Source: a bacterium (lineage in GTDB: Bacteria > UBP6 > UBA1177). Taken from it: a stretch of DNA of 64,000 bases. Positions 41,829 through 49,815 of the stretch are shown in pieces. Below the pieces are notes generated by a model that was not told where the DNA came from, searched no databases, and saw only the letters and a program-made list of their open reading frames with translations. The position numbers and the translations under genes are program-made. The stretch covers positions 1-64,000 of the forward strand of contig JAFQZM010000022.1 in assembly GCA_017405875.1 (NCBI GenBank). Reading direction: 5' to 3'. The number at the start of each line of letters is the position of its first letter. The first letter of the stretch is position 1.

Positions 41829-43409
41829 CTATCTGACGCAGCGGACTGTGCCGTAGTCAAGTTCCTTGTTGAGGGTGTGAGGTGATGCACTATCAAAATC
41901 TACACGCCACCTTGCAGTAGTGCTGTCGGATCTGATAGATGATGACCACAAAATATCGGTTTCTTCGAATACGCTGTATTTGCCTGATAAATCTTCGCTG
42001 CATGAACAAGTTGCTTCTGTATAACAGGAAGACATTGATAGGCAGTCAGGGTCTTTTACCGCACAGTTTCCGTCCGGCATTGTTCCCGGACAATTGAGGA
42101 TAAGCGTTCTTAGTTCGCTTATTGTCGGCAGTCTCCAGTCGTCAAAACCGCCTTCGGTTAAATCGTTGCAGTATGTCTGAGCATTCGCCCATTTCATTGT
42201 TTCGGTAGCTTTTTTAGACCAGACAAGATAATCATCGTCATTACCGTTACGGCACGGTGTGACATCGGCGGGGCTGCATTCAGGCATCATTTTGCATTTT
42301 GTGCCATCCCAGAAATAGGGCTTTTCGCATTCACAGCTGTATTCGTTTTCAGCCGTCTCAATGCATTTTCCGCTTTCTACAGCATGTTCGGCCGTTGTGC
42401 ATTTGTCGCACGGACTGGTGCAGGTTGATGTCGATTCGTCGTAAGTCAAGCCGCTTTTGCAGATGAAAAAGCACTGGTCTGTGCTCGGTTCTTTGCTGTA
42501 AGATCCGATTTCGCTCGGTTCCCACGCAGTGCCGTTCCATGTCTGCGAAATTTCGTCAGCCGTGTTCCAGTATGAGTTTTCAGGTTTTCCTGTGCATTCC
42601 TTATTTCTGGTATCGGCTTTGCAGACCGAATTATTCCAAGTGTAGTGTGTGTCGCAGACATATCTGCATTCTTTCGGATCGGCATCTTCGTTGTAGACAC
42701 CTTTTGTATCGGGTTTCCATGCAGTGCCGTTCCATGTCTGGATTATACTCGAATATTCGTTCCACTTTGCTCCGTCCGGCAGCCCTGTGCAGTTTGAAAC
42801 ACGTGTGTCTGCCTGACATTTTTCCTCAGCTTCATCCCAAGTGTAGTTTTCCTTGCATTTAAAGCGGCACTCCTCAGTGCTCGGTTCAGGGTTGAAAACG
42901 CCTGCTTCCGACGGAACCCATTCTTCGCCGTTCCATGTCTGGGCTATGGTTGAAACGGTGTTCCATTCGGCGTTTTCCGGCAGGCCTGTGCAGTAAGCGG
43001 CGTGGGGAGCTTTGCATTCGGTTCCTGTCCAGCTGAAACCCTCTCTGCATTTGAATGTGCATGTTCCGGAAGTTTCGCTGAAAGTTGAGTCAACACTTTC
43101 CGGTTCCCATGTTTCGCCGTCAAAAGTCTGGACAAAATTTCCGTTTGCCCCGCCGTCGTTCCATTCAGTGTTTTCGGGTTTCGATCCGCATTGCGCGTTT
43201 CTTGTATCACCGGAATTCGGTTCTGTGTCATCTGCATCAACATCCTCTGTTTCGACATCGCCTGTCTTATCATCGTCTGCATCGACGTCGCTTGTTTCTC
43301 CATCGTTTGTTTCATCACCATGTACGTAGATACTTTTGCTGGCTTCACCGCATGAAATCATCACAACCGCGCAGAAAAACGCGAAAACACCGACAAAAAA
43401 CTTTTTCAT
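41829..43409 (-). CDS. Cys-rich repeat lipoprotein with C-terminal DUF1566 domain
   Basis: 526 residues. A lipobox (VVMISC) is followed by an Asp/Glu/Thr-rich spacer with repeated DVDADD-type units. Then four copies of a module of about 60 residues with the pattern CxGxPENxxWN, QTWNGxxWxPS and CxxxCxxxxxW (for example ECTGKPENSYWNTADEISQT) span about residues 75-330. An EGF-like segment (CDKCTTAEHAVESGKC) comes next. The last 150 residues are a DUF1566 (Lcl C-terminal) domain: WANAQTYCNDLTEGGFDDWR, LPTISELRTLI, WSSSI. Surface-located; possibly adhesive. Function unknown. Confidence 0.78.
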   Translation of the reverse strand: MKKFFVGVFAFFCAVVMISCGEASKSIYVHGDETNDGETSDVDADDDKTGDVETEDVDADDTEPNSGDTRNAQCGSKPENTEWNDGGANGNFVQTFDGETWEPESVDSTFSETSGTCTFKCREGFSWTGTECKAPHAAYCTGLPENAEWNTVSTIAQTWNGEEWVPSEAGVFNPEPSTEECRFKCKENYTWDEAEEKCQADTRVSNCTGLPDGAKWNEYSSIIQTWNGTAWKPDTKGVYNEDADPKECRYVCDTHYTWNNSVCKADTRNKECTGKPENSYWNTADEISQTWNGTAWEPSEIGSYSKEPSTDQCFFICKSGLTYDESTSTCTSPCDKCTTAEHAVESGKCIETAENEYSCECEKPYFWDGTKCKMMPECSPADVTPCRNGNDDDYLVWSKKATETMKWANAQTYCNDLTEGGFDDWRLPTISELRTLILNCPGTMPDGNCAVKDPDCLSMSSCYTEATCSCSEDLSGKYSVFEETDILWSSSIRSDSTTARWRVDFDSASPHTLNKELDYGTVRCVR

Positions 43410-43500
43410 AGTCCTCTCCTTAAAAAAAGTTGATAAAAGTGCAGAAATATTGAAGAAAAAACTTGACTTGGTGAAAAACGGGTTTCGCTTTTTTAATAAT

Positions 43501-43522
43501 GTGCTGTGCTGTGCTGTGCTGT
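43501..43522 (+). repeat. GTGCT pentanucleotide microsatellite
   Basis: GTGCT four times followed by GT, between the lipoprotein gene and the toxin-antitoxin promoter, about 90 bases upstream of the lipoprotein start on the other strand. The copy number could vary between strains. The 296-base gap 43410-43705 otherwise holds only the promoter at 43650. Confidence 0.8.
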
Positions 43523-43636
43523 CATCACTGCGCCTTAAAAAACTGAACCAGCAAAAAAAACGGGATATTATAGACAGCTTAACGCTGAAAGCAAATTTTT
43601 GATCAAGTCGATAAAAACTGACACTGAACTGTGATA

Positions 43637-43677
43637 AAGCAAAAATGCCTTGCTTTTCTTTAGCCGTACAATATAAT
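43637..43677 (+). promoter_or_regulatory. promoter and operator candidate for the toxin-antitoxin operon
   Basis: TTGCTT (43650-43655), 16 bases, TATAAT (43672-43677), 28 bases before the antitoxin ATG. AAGCAA at 43637 is the inverted copy of TTGCTT, giving a small palindrome over the -35 box that could be the autoregulatory operator usual in yefM-yoeB operons. Confidence 0.6.
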
Positions 43678-43705
43678 ATTGGTCAAATTTGTTGAGGAGG
43701 TCATT

Positions 43706-43957
43706 ATGAAAGCGATGGATGTCGCACAGGCGGGCACAAATCTTGTAAAAGTCGTAGCTTATGTAAATGAAAGTTCTCAGCCGGTGACTTTAACCAGCAG
43801 CAAAGGCAAAAACGCCGTCCTTATCGGTGAGGATGACTGGAATGCGATTCAGGAAACGATATACTTGAATTCTGTTCCGGGAATGACTGCATCTCTGCTG
43901 CAGGGAAAAGCTACTCCGCTTGAAGAGTGTCTTTCAGAATCTGAAGTCGATTGGTAA
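43706..43957 (+). CDS. antitoxin, Phd/YefM family
   Basis: 83 residues. KAMDVAQAGTNLVKVVAYVN and then VTLTSSKGKNAVLIGEDDWN follow the YefM/Phd DNA-binding fold, and the acidic tail (EECLSESEVDW) would wrap the toxin. It neutralises the YoeB-type RNase encoded three bases downstream and probably represses the operon. GAGGAGG precedes the ATG at 43706. Confidence 0.86.
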   Translation: MKAMDVAQAGTNLVKVVAYVNESSQPVTLTSSKGKNAVLIGEDDWNAIQETIYLNSVPGMTASLLQGKATPLEECLSESEVDW

Positions 43958-43960
43958 CGA

Positions 43961-44257
43961 ATGTATCTCATAAAATATGACAAACAGGCTGTTAAGGATA
44001 TAAAAAATCTGAAGTCTGCGAAATTAGATTTAAAAGCAAAACAACTGGTTGAAATTATTAGAAAAAATCCGCTGCAAAATCCTCCGCCGTTTGAGGCTCT
44101 TGTCGGAAATCTTTCTGGATTGTATTCGCGGAGAATAAATATTCAGCACAGGCTTGTGTATGAAATTTTCAATGAAGAAGTTTCGGACAGCGGAACAATA
44201 TATGAAGGGACTGTAAAAATAATCCGTATGTGGACACATTATGAAGATGTGCGCTGA
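43961..44257 (+). CDS. toxin, YoeB/Txe family mRNA interferase
   Basis: 98 residues. YSRRINIQHRLVYEI and VKIIRMWTHYED are the C-terminal catalytic signatures of YoeB/Txe; AVKDIKNLKSAKL is the N-terminal helix. YoeB cleaves mRNA on the ribosome. The segment EEVSDSGTIYEGT is a slight insertion relative to the short E. coli protein (84 residues). It is only three bases after the antitoxin stop, as in known operons. Confidence 0.88.
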   Translation: MYLIKYDKQAVKDIKNLKSAKLDLKAKQLVEIIRKNPLQNPPPFEALVGNLSGLYSRRINIQHRLVYEIFNEEVSDSGTIYEGTVKIIRMWTHYEDVR

Positions 44258-44281
44258 GAAATATCATTTTGTGAGGTTGTT

Positions 44282-45475
44282 ATGGCAAGAGTAATGACGG
44301 GCGACAGGCTCCGCATTTCGATTTTCGGCAGGAGGAATGCCGGAAAGTCTTCTCTGATAAACGCTTTTACCGGGCAGAACGTGGCGATAGTTTCTGATGT
44401 TCCGGGAACCACGACCGATCCGGTCATGAAGGCGATCGAGCTTTTTCCGACAGGACCTGCGATCCTTATCGACACAGCCGGACTTGACGATACCGGAGAC
44501 GCTCTTGGACTTGAAAGAGTAAAAAAATCGGTAAGTTATCTCAAAAAATCGGACATGGTGATACTCGTTGTCGATGCAGCCGGAGTTGCCGGAGAGCTTG
44601 AAGACGAGATAATTACTGAGTGCGGAAATGAGAAAATCCCGCTCATTTTAGTTCTCAACAAGTCGGAACTGACCCTTTCGGAAAGCGTGAAAAAGTGGCT
44701 TGAAGGCAAAGAATACATCTCTGCAAGTGCCAAAAACAACGAAGGAATTGAAAAAATCACGAAAAAGATAACGGAACTTTCGCCAGACGAATGGGAACCT
44801 CCGTTCCTGCGCGATCTCATCAATCCGGGAGATGTCGTTTTAATGATTACCCCGATCGATTCAAGTGCGCCGAAAGGAAGAATGATCATGCCGCAGGTTA
44901 GAGCCTGGAGAGATATTTTAGACGGCGGCGGGATAGCTCTTTCGTGCGAGCCTCAAAATCTGCAGAAAACGCTTGATTCGTTGAAGGAAAAGCCGGCTCT
45001 CGTCATCACCGATTCGCAGGTTTTTTCAAAAGTGGCTCCCATTGTTCCCGAAGATGTTCCGTTCACGTCGTTTTCTATCCTTTCGATCAGGCAGAAAGGA
45101 AATCTTGCCGAAATGGTTAAGGCTGTGAAAACGGTCGAAACGCTGAAACCAGGCGACAAAGTGCTTATCGCAGAAAGCTGCTCGCACCATTCTCAGGATG
45201 ACGACATTGCACGGGTCAAAATTCCGAAATGGCTGAACGACAAAGTGGGAGGAGGGCTTATAATCGAAACTTCTAGCGGCAGGGATTATCCCGAAAATCT
45301 TACCGACTACAAACTGATAGTCCACTGCGGTGCCTGCACTCTGAACCGCCGCGAGATGCTGCTTCGTCAGGCGATTCCTGCAGAAAAAGGAGTTCCCGTT
45401 ACCAATTTCGGAGTTCTCATAAGCTATCTGCACGGCGTTTTTCCGCGCGCTCTGAAACCTTTCGGAATAGAGTGA
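44282..45475 (+). CDS. hydF: [FeFe]-hydrogenase maturation GTPase HydF
   Basis: 397 residues. HydF assembles the 2Fe subcluster of the H-cluster and delivers it to hydrogenase. The GTPase domain has GRRNAGKSS (P-loop, G16-S23), PGTTTDP, DTAGLDD and LNKSE. The cluster-binding cysteines are present: C300-S-H302, then 45 residues later H348-C349-x-x-C352 (HCGAC), close to the CxHx(46-53)HCxxC pattern. GAGGTTGTT precedes the ATG. hydE, hydG and hydrogenase genes are not in the window. It indicates fermentative, anaerobic hydrogen metabolism. Confidence 0.94.
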   Translation: MARVMTGDRLRISIFGRRNAGKSSLINAFTGQNVAIVSDVPGTTTDPVMKAIELFPTGPAILIDTAGLDDTGDALGLERVKKSVSYLKKSDMVILVVDAAGVAGELEDEIITECGNEKIPLILVLNKSELTLSESVKKWLEGKEYISASAKNNEGIEKITKKITELSPDEWEPPFLRDLINPGDVVLMITPIDSSAPKGRMIMPQVRAWRDILDGGGIALSCEPQNLQKTLDSLKEKPALVITDSQVFSKVAPIVPEDVPFTSFSILSIRQKGNLAEMVKAVKTVETLKPGDKVLIAESCSHHSQDDDIARVKIPKWLNDKVGGGLIIETSSGRDYPENLTDYKLIVHCGACTLNRREMLLRQAIPAEKGVPVTNFGVLISYLHGVFPRALKPFGIE

Positions 45476-45486
45476 TCGAGGTTAAG

Positions 45487-45702
45487 ATGGTTACTGAAAC
45501 GATGATAGTGATAGCTCTCAGGCAGAAAAACTGGGAGGCTGCGGCTGAAATGGTCAAAGAATACGCCGAAAAAAAGCCCGAAAGCGAGATCGCGAAAATC
45601 GCCGCGGCGGTCGGAACGGCTGAAAAATCGGTTAAAGCGGCGTGGCTGCTTTCAATTTTTTCAGAAATAAAATGGCGTGAAATGAACGAGGTCGAATTAT
45701 GA
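45487..45702 (+). CDS. small protein of unknown function
   Basis: 71 residues, no family recognised. It is largely helical by pattern (KNWEAAAEMVKEYAEKKPES, EKSVKAAWLLSIFSEIKWRE). GAGGT five bases before the ATG supports the start at 45487; a GTG at 45472 overlapping the hydF stop is the alternative. Its end overlaps the aroQ start, so it is in a hydF-small-aroQ transcript. Retained spacing argues it is real. Confidence 0.6.
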   Translation: MVTETMIVIALRQKNWEAAAEMVKEYAEKKPESEIAKIAAAVGTAEKSVKAAWLLSIFSEIKWREMNEVEL

Positions 45703-46133
45703 AAATCCTGCTTATCGAAGGACCTCTGCTTGACAAAATAGGCGAGAGGGAGCCTGAAATCTACGGCGGAAAGGGAACCCGCGAAAAACTGATTTCCGCT
45801 TTTAATGAAAAGGCTGCCGCTCTCGGAGTTGAGACCGAGGCAGTTTCAGAATACTGCGAAGGAGCTCTTGCAAAAATAATCGTAAACGCAAAGTGTGACG
45901 GGATCATAATAAATCCCGGAGCTTACACCCACACGAGCGTTTTGCTGCGTGATGCCTTGCTCTGCTCGAAAATCCCTTTTGTCGAAGCGCACATCTCCAA
46001 TGTTTTTGAAAGAGAAGAATTCCGCCGCAAATCATATTTAAGTGATATCGCCGTCAAAGTCGTTTACGGTCTCGGACCTGTGACTTATTCAGCTGCTCTT
46101 GAAAGTTTAGTTGCTTTTCTTAAAGCAAACTAA
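45699..46133 (+). CDS. aroQ: 3-dehydroquinate dehydratase, type II
   Basis: Converts 3-dehydroquinate to dehydroshikimate in the shikimate pathway. 144 residues, the type II length. IGEREPEIYG carries the active-site tyrosine loop, INPGAYTHTSVLLRDAL the substrate-binding loop, and EAHISNVFEREEFRRKS the catalytic histidine region. The family start NGPNLNLLG is replaced by EGPLLDKIG, a somewhat divergent form. The ATG overlaps the preceding stop. Its 3' end overlaps that of the converging rimM gene by four bases. Confidence 0.88.
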   Translation: MKILLIEGPLLDKIGEREPEIYGGKGTREKLISAFNEKAAALGVETEAVSEYCEGALAKIIVNAKCDGIIINPGAYTHTSVLLRDALLCSKIPFVEAHISNVFEREEFRRKSYLSDIAVKVVYGLGPVTYSAALESLVAFLKAN

Positions 46134-46606
46134 GGCTTGGCGACGAGCACGATCTTTCCTTTTTCAAGTTTGAAAAACTTTTCGGTAAACGGAATGAATT
46201 CCGAAGATTTGTCCTCTTTTTCGATTTCGGCTAAAGAGTAAGTCGGAGTAGGGGTGAATGCGACGATTTTACCTAATGAAGTCCCGTGCTTGTCGAAGAC
46301 GGTCTCTCCGATCATAAGATCCTGTGATCTGCCGAAAATCTCTTCTTCTGGAAGTGCAAACTTTTCGCCTATCAAAAACTCGGCTTTTTTGAATGAGTCG
46401 ACTCCGTCAAGACGAACCGCAAAGCCTTTGCCGATCTTTGTTATAGAGGCGATATGCCACTTTGTTTTGAACTCAAAATGGTATAGAGACTCAAAATCCA
46501 ATAAAAAATCACTGTCTTTGAATTCCGGCTTGAAAAGAAGAGAACCGTCTTTTTTCAGAACTTTCGAAAAAGTTCCTACGACTTTTAAAGATGGGATATT
46601 TTTCAA
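46130..46606 (-). CDS. rimM: ribosome maturation factor RimM
   Basis: 158 residues. The N-terminal RimM barrel (FAVRLDGVDSFKKAEFLIG, IGEKFALPEE) and the C-terminal PRC-barrel (TVFDKHGTSLGKIVAFTPTP, then FIPFTEKFF) are recognisable though divergent. RimM binds S19 and assists assembly of the 30S head. It overlaps khpA by four bases, in the expected ffh-rpsP-khpA-rimM order, but trmD and rplS, which usually follow, are absent; the converging aroQ is next. Confidence 0.86.
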   Translation of the reverse strand: MKNIPSLKVVGTFSKVLKKDGSLLFKPEFKDSDFLLDFESLYHFEFKTKWHIASITKIGKGFAVRLDGVDSFKKAEFLIGEKFALPEEEIFGRSQDLMIGETVFDKHGTSLGKIVAFTPTPTYSLAEIEKEDKSSEFIPFTEKFFKLEKGKIVLVAKP

Positions 46607-46836
46607 TCTTCGACTATTTCAAGAGTACACTTTTTCTGCTCGTGGGAAGTTGCCGCACCGAGAAGAACTCTCATTGCCTTCGCAATCCTACCTTCTTTTC
46701 CGATAACTTTACCAAGATCAGATTTTGCTACTCTGAGTTCGAGAACGGTCGAGTTTTCGCCTTCAACTTCTGTTACTGAAACCTGTTCGGGATGATCAAC
46801 CAGTTTCATAGCGATTTGTTCAATGAGTTCTTTCAT
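46603..46836 (-). CDS. khpA: KH-domain RNA-binding protein KhpA
   Basis: 77 residues. GKVIGKEGRIAKAMRVLL is the GxxG loop and following helix of a type II KH domain. KhpA proteins bind RNA, often with KhpB/Jag, and influence cell envelope and translation. It lies between rpsP and rimM, the most common location in bacteria. The stop overlaps the rimM ATG. Confidence 0.92.
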   Translation of the reverse strand: MKELIEQIAMKLVDHPEQVSVTEVEGENSTVLELRVAKSDLGKVIGKEGRIAKAMRVLLGAATSHEQKKCTLEIVED

Positions 46837-46868
46837 AAAATCCTCCGAAAATAGAAAAAGTTATTTTC

Positions 46869-47108
46869 TTACTTTCTTACTTTTTTTACGAGAGAAGCGA
46901 CGGTGTCGGAGCTCTGTGCACCTTTTTTGATCCATTCGTCATACTTTTCAACATCGATAACGATTTCAGCCGGATCAACACACGGATTGTAGTGTCCGAG
47001 TCTTTCAAGGTAATCGCTGTCTCTTTTCTTTCTGCTGTCAAGAACAACAACTCTGTAAGAAGGTTTTTTCTTGGAACCGCCTCTGGTCAGTCTGATACTA
47101 ACGCTCAT
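46869..47108 (-). CDS. rpsP: 30S ribosomal protein S16
   Basis: 79 residues. SIRLTRGGSKKKPSYRVVVL, DSRKKRDSDYLERLGHYNP and WIKKGAQSSDTV are diagnostic for bS16. The ATG at 47108 with GGAGG upstream is chosen over the in-frame codon at 47120. It is 15 bases downstream of ffh. Confidence 0.97.
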   Translation of the reverse strand: MSVSIRLTRGGSKKKPSYRVVVLDSRKKRDSDYLERLGHYNPCVDPAEIVIDVEKYDEWIKKGAQSSDTVASLVKKVRK

Positions 47109-47123
47109 TAAATCCTCCAAAAA

Positions 47124-48476
47124 TTATTTGACTAAGTTGCCTAAACCCTTGAATTTTTTCATAAGTCCGCCCAATCCGAGCTTATTTATGCTTTTCATCA
47201 TTTTTTTCATTTCAAGGTATTGCTTCATAAACTGGTTTATATCCTGAACCTTCGTTCCGCTGCCGTTCGCGATCCTTCTGCGGCGCGAGGCGTTGAGAAT
47301 TTCGGGTTTTCTGCGCTCTTCTTTTGTCATTGAGAAGATGATGGCTTCGATTTTGGAAAGCTCTTTATCCAAGTTGACTTTGCCTTCCATCTGCTTCATC
47401 GCTTTGCCCATTCCCGGAATCATTTCAAGCATGTTTTCCATCGGGCCCATGTTCTTTATCATCTTCATCTGTGAGAGGAAATCTTCGAGGTCAAACTCGT
47501 CTTTCCCCATTTTTTTCTGAAGTCTGAGAGCTTCTTCTGCGTTGATTTTTTCGGTAGCTTTTTCGACAAGCGAAAGGACGTCTCCCAAACCGACGATACG
47601 ACCCGCGATCCTTTCCGGATGGAAAACTTCGAACTGTTCGATTTTTTCACCCATACCGACGAATTTGAGCGGAGCGCCCGTTGCAGCGTTGATAGAAAGA
47701 GCCGCACCGCCTCTTGCATCACCGTCCATTTTCGTGAGGACGACGCCTGTGATCGAAAGTCTTTTGTGAAACTCAGCCGCGACGTTTACCGCTTCCTGAC
47801 CCGTCATCGCATCTGCTACGAAAAGGATTTCCGACGGTTCGACCGCGTTTTTGATGTTCGTGATCTCATCCATCATCTCTTCATCGACCTGAAGACGGCC
47901 GGCGGTATCGATTATGATGACATCTGCGACGTTGTTTTTGCCGTATTCGACCGATTTTACCGCGATGTCAACAGGATTCATGCCGACTTCCGACGGATAG
48001 ACGTCAACATCGATTTTTGCAGCCAGAGTTTTGAGCTGATCGATTGCGGCAGGTCTATAAACATCGGCGGGAACGAGAAGAACTCTCTTTTTCATCTTGT
48101 TTTTGAGAAGGTAGGCAAGCTTTCCGGCAGTCGTCGTTTTACCGCTTCCCTGAAGACCCGCCATAAGGATTATTGCAGGCGGTCTCACGTTCAGGTTGAG
48201 CGAATGATCGCCCTCTCCGAGCATCGAAATAAGCTCTTCGTGGAAAATTTTGATGAACATCTGACCCGGATTTATGCTTTTCGCAACTTCTGTTCCCAGT
48301 GCTCTTTCCTTAACCTTTTCAACGAGTTCCTTGACGACTTTGAAGTTTACGTCGGCTTCTAAAAGAGAAATTTTGAGCTCTCTTATTCCGTCTTTGATAT
48401 TGTCTTCAGTAAGCTTGCCGACACCGCGCAACTTTTTAAAGGTCGCTTCGAGTTTGTCGGTGAGTTGATCAAACAT
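47124..48476 (-). CDS. ffh: signal recognition particle protein Ffh (SRP54)
   Basis: 450 residues, usual length. It binds 4.5S RNA and signal sequences of nascent membrane proteins and delivers them to FtsY. N domain at 1-90, G domain with GLQGSGKTTTAGKLAYLLK (G1), DVYRPAAIDQL, DTAGRLQVDEEMM (G3), TKMDGDARGGAALS (G4/G5 region), and the methionine-rich M domain from about 310 (SQMKMIKNMGPMENMLEMIP, RRRRIANGSGT). A strong promoter lies upstream on the minus strand. It leads the rpsP-khpA-rimM operon. Confidence 0.97.
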   Translation of the reverse strand: MFDQLTDKLEATFKKLRGVGKLTEDNIKDGIRELKISLLEADVNFKVVKELVEKVKERALGTEVAKSINPGQMFIKIFHEELISMLGEGDHSLNLNVRPPAIILMAGLQGSGKTTTAGKLAYLLKNKMKKRVLLVPADVYRPAAIDQLKTLAAKIDVDVYPSEVGMNPVDIAVKSVEYGKNNVADVIIIDTAGRLQVDEEMMDEITNIKNAVEPSEILFVADAMTGQEAVNVAAEFHKRLSITGVVLTKMDGDARGGAALSINAATGAPLKFVGMGEKIEQFEVFHPERIAGRIVGLGDVLSLVEKATEKINAEEALRLQKKMGKDEFDLEDFLSQMKMIKNMGPMENMLEMIPGMGKAMKQMEGKVNLDKELSKIEAIIFSMTKEERRKPEILNASRRRRIANGSGTKVQDINQFMKQYLEMKKMMKSINKLGLGGLMKKFKGLGNLVK

Positions 48477-48502
48477 TCCACCCTCTCAAAAAAAGCCGTG
48501 CG

Positions 48503-48530
48503 ATTATAGTGAAATTCTTTTTGTAGTCAA
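48503..48530 (-). promoter_or_regulatory. sigma-70 type promoter for the ffh-rpsP-khpA-rimM operon
   Basis: On the minus strand TTGACT (48530-48525), 16 bases, TATAAT (48508-48503), ending 27 bases from the ffh ATG. Both boxes are near consensus, as expected for ribosomal and SRP genes. Confidence 0.72.
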
Positions 48531-48538
48531 GATTTTAG

Positions 48539-48566
48539 TTTATTTTCGCTGATAAAAGTGTATAAT
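48539..48566 (+). promoter_or_regulatory. promoter candidate for the mlaE-like operon
   Basis: TATAAT at 48561-48566 preceded by a weak TTTATT (48539-48544) at 16 bases. It is divergent from, and only about 10 bases away from, the ffh promoter, so the two may compete for RNA polymerase. The start codon is 26 bases downstream. Confidence 0.45.
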
Positions 48567-48591
48567 CGGGCGTTGTTTTTCGGGGGATTCC

Positions 48592-49389
48592 GTGCGAGAC
48601 TTTATTGAACAGCTAGGTTCCAAGGCGGTAAGCACTTCTAAAAACGTTTCGGGTTTCTGCGTATTCTGCCTAAAATGTCTGCGCGAATTTCTTCAGGGAT
48701 CGTTTTTCAACCGCGCCGCATTCGATATTCTCGTCATGCAGATATTCTTCACGGCGTATCAGCTTCTGAATTTTTTCGTTGTTCTGAGTGCGGTTTTCGG
48801 CAGCATTTTCATCGGTATCGTTTTCCAGACTGTCAAAAGTTTCGGTCTTGTCCAGTATTTGGGAAACATCATCATGGGTGTTGTCGTTCTTGAGTTTTCA
48901 CCGCTCATTACGGTTGTTCTGCTTGCTCTCAGAAGCTCGTCTGCCGTCAATTCGGAGATCGCCGTCATGAAGGTAAACCGCGAAATCGATGCGCTTGAAT
49001 CTTTCGGGATCGATCCGGTCGTTTATCTTTTTCTGCCGCGAATCATCAGTTTTATCATAAGTGTCACGATCCTTTCTTCGCTTTTCGCGATAATAGTCCT
49101 TTTCAGCGGCTTCATTTTCAGCAGCATAATTTTTGAAATGAGTGCCGGAATCTTTTCAGAAATGATCACGAAATCAATCTCGGTTTTTGATATAATTCTG
49201 TTTTACATAAAAACGATAGTCTTCGGCTTCTTCATATCGGTTATCCCGCTTTACAACGGCTGGAAAACTCAGTACCGTTTTACCGATGTTCCGGTTTCGG
49301 TTCTGCGCGGAATGATGGGCGTTTTCATGTCAATAGTTTTTGTGGAGATTGTGTCATTAGTAGCAAGATTCTTCCTGAATTCTTTGTGA
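48592..49389 (+). CDS. MlaE/YrbE-family ABC transporter permease
   Basis: 265 residues, five to six predicted membrane helices. LRSSSAVNSEIAVMKVNREI then DALESFGIDPVVYLFLPRII is the MlaE signature (GR.GSAiaAElGtMkvteQIDALevmGi in relatives). The family forms the membrane part of Mla/Mce-type lipid transporters that move phospholipid between inner and outer membranes. The start is GTG at 48592 after GGGGGA. Its last codons overlap the start of the ATPase-like gene by four bases. mlaD (MCE) is not next to it. Confidence 0.85.
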   Translation: MRDFIEQLGSKAVSTSKNVSGFCVFCLKCLREFLQGSFFNRAAFDILVMQIFFTAYQLLNFFVVLSAVFGSIFIGIVFQTVKSFGLVQYLGNIIMGVVVLEFSPLITVVLLALRSSSAVNSEIAVMKVNREIDALESFGIDPVVYLFLPRIISFIISVTILSSLFAIIVLFSGFIFSSIIFEMSAGIFSEMITKSISVFDIILFYIKTIVFGFFISVIPLYNGWKTQYRFTDVPVSVLRGMMGVFMSIVFVEIVSLVARFFLNSL

Positions 49390-49814
49390 GCGAGGCAGAG
49401 CTTAAAGCCCGCGCCAAAGCGATCGGCGCCGAACAGCGTGTCGGTTTTGTATCGCCCGATATCCCGCTTCTTTCGAACCTGAGCGTTTACGACAACATTT
49501 CACTTATTCCGCGTTATCTGACGGCTGAAAAAGACGATGCGATACGTGCCGAAATCGAAAAACTGCTCGCTCTTCTGGAGATTTCAGATTCAATAGGCAA
49601 AAAAACTTTTCAGATTGATTCCGATACGGTTTTCAAAGTCAAACTGCTGCGCGCCCTCATGCTGAAAGATTCCGTCACCGTCATCGACAGGCCGTTTGTC
49701 ATGCTGAGTACTGCCGCCGACATAAAACCTATCGTGAAAATGCTTGACACGCTTGAGCTGGACGGAAAAAAAGTCGTGTTTTTCGATTTCGAGTGGAATA
49801 AAAACAAATATTAA
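49386..49814 (+). CDS. truncated, Walker-A-less MlaF-like ABC ATPase fragment
   Basis: 142 residues. RVGFVSPDIPLLSNLSVYDN then ISLIPRYL aligns with the region after the Q-loop of MlaF (SLTVFENVAF in relatives); the C-terminal part aligns with the signature and Walker B region, but both are altered: IDSDTVFKVKLLRALML in place of LSGGxxxRxALARAL, and VTVIDRPF in place of LLLDEPT. The first 70 residues of the family, including Walker A, are absent. It cannot be a normal ATPase. The GTG start overlaps the permease stop, so translation is coupled and maintained. It may be a regulatory pseudo-ATPase or a decaying gene. Confidence 0.62.
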   Translation: MSEAELKARAKAIGAEQRVGFVSPDIPLLSNLSVYDNISLIPRYLTAEKDDAIRAEIEKLLALLEISDSIGKKTFQIDSDTVFKVKLLRALMLKDSVTVIDRPFVMLSTAADIKPIVKMLDTLELDGKKVVFFDFEWNKNKY

Positions 49815-49815
49815 T

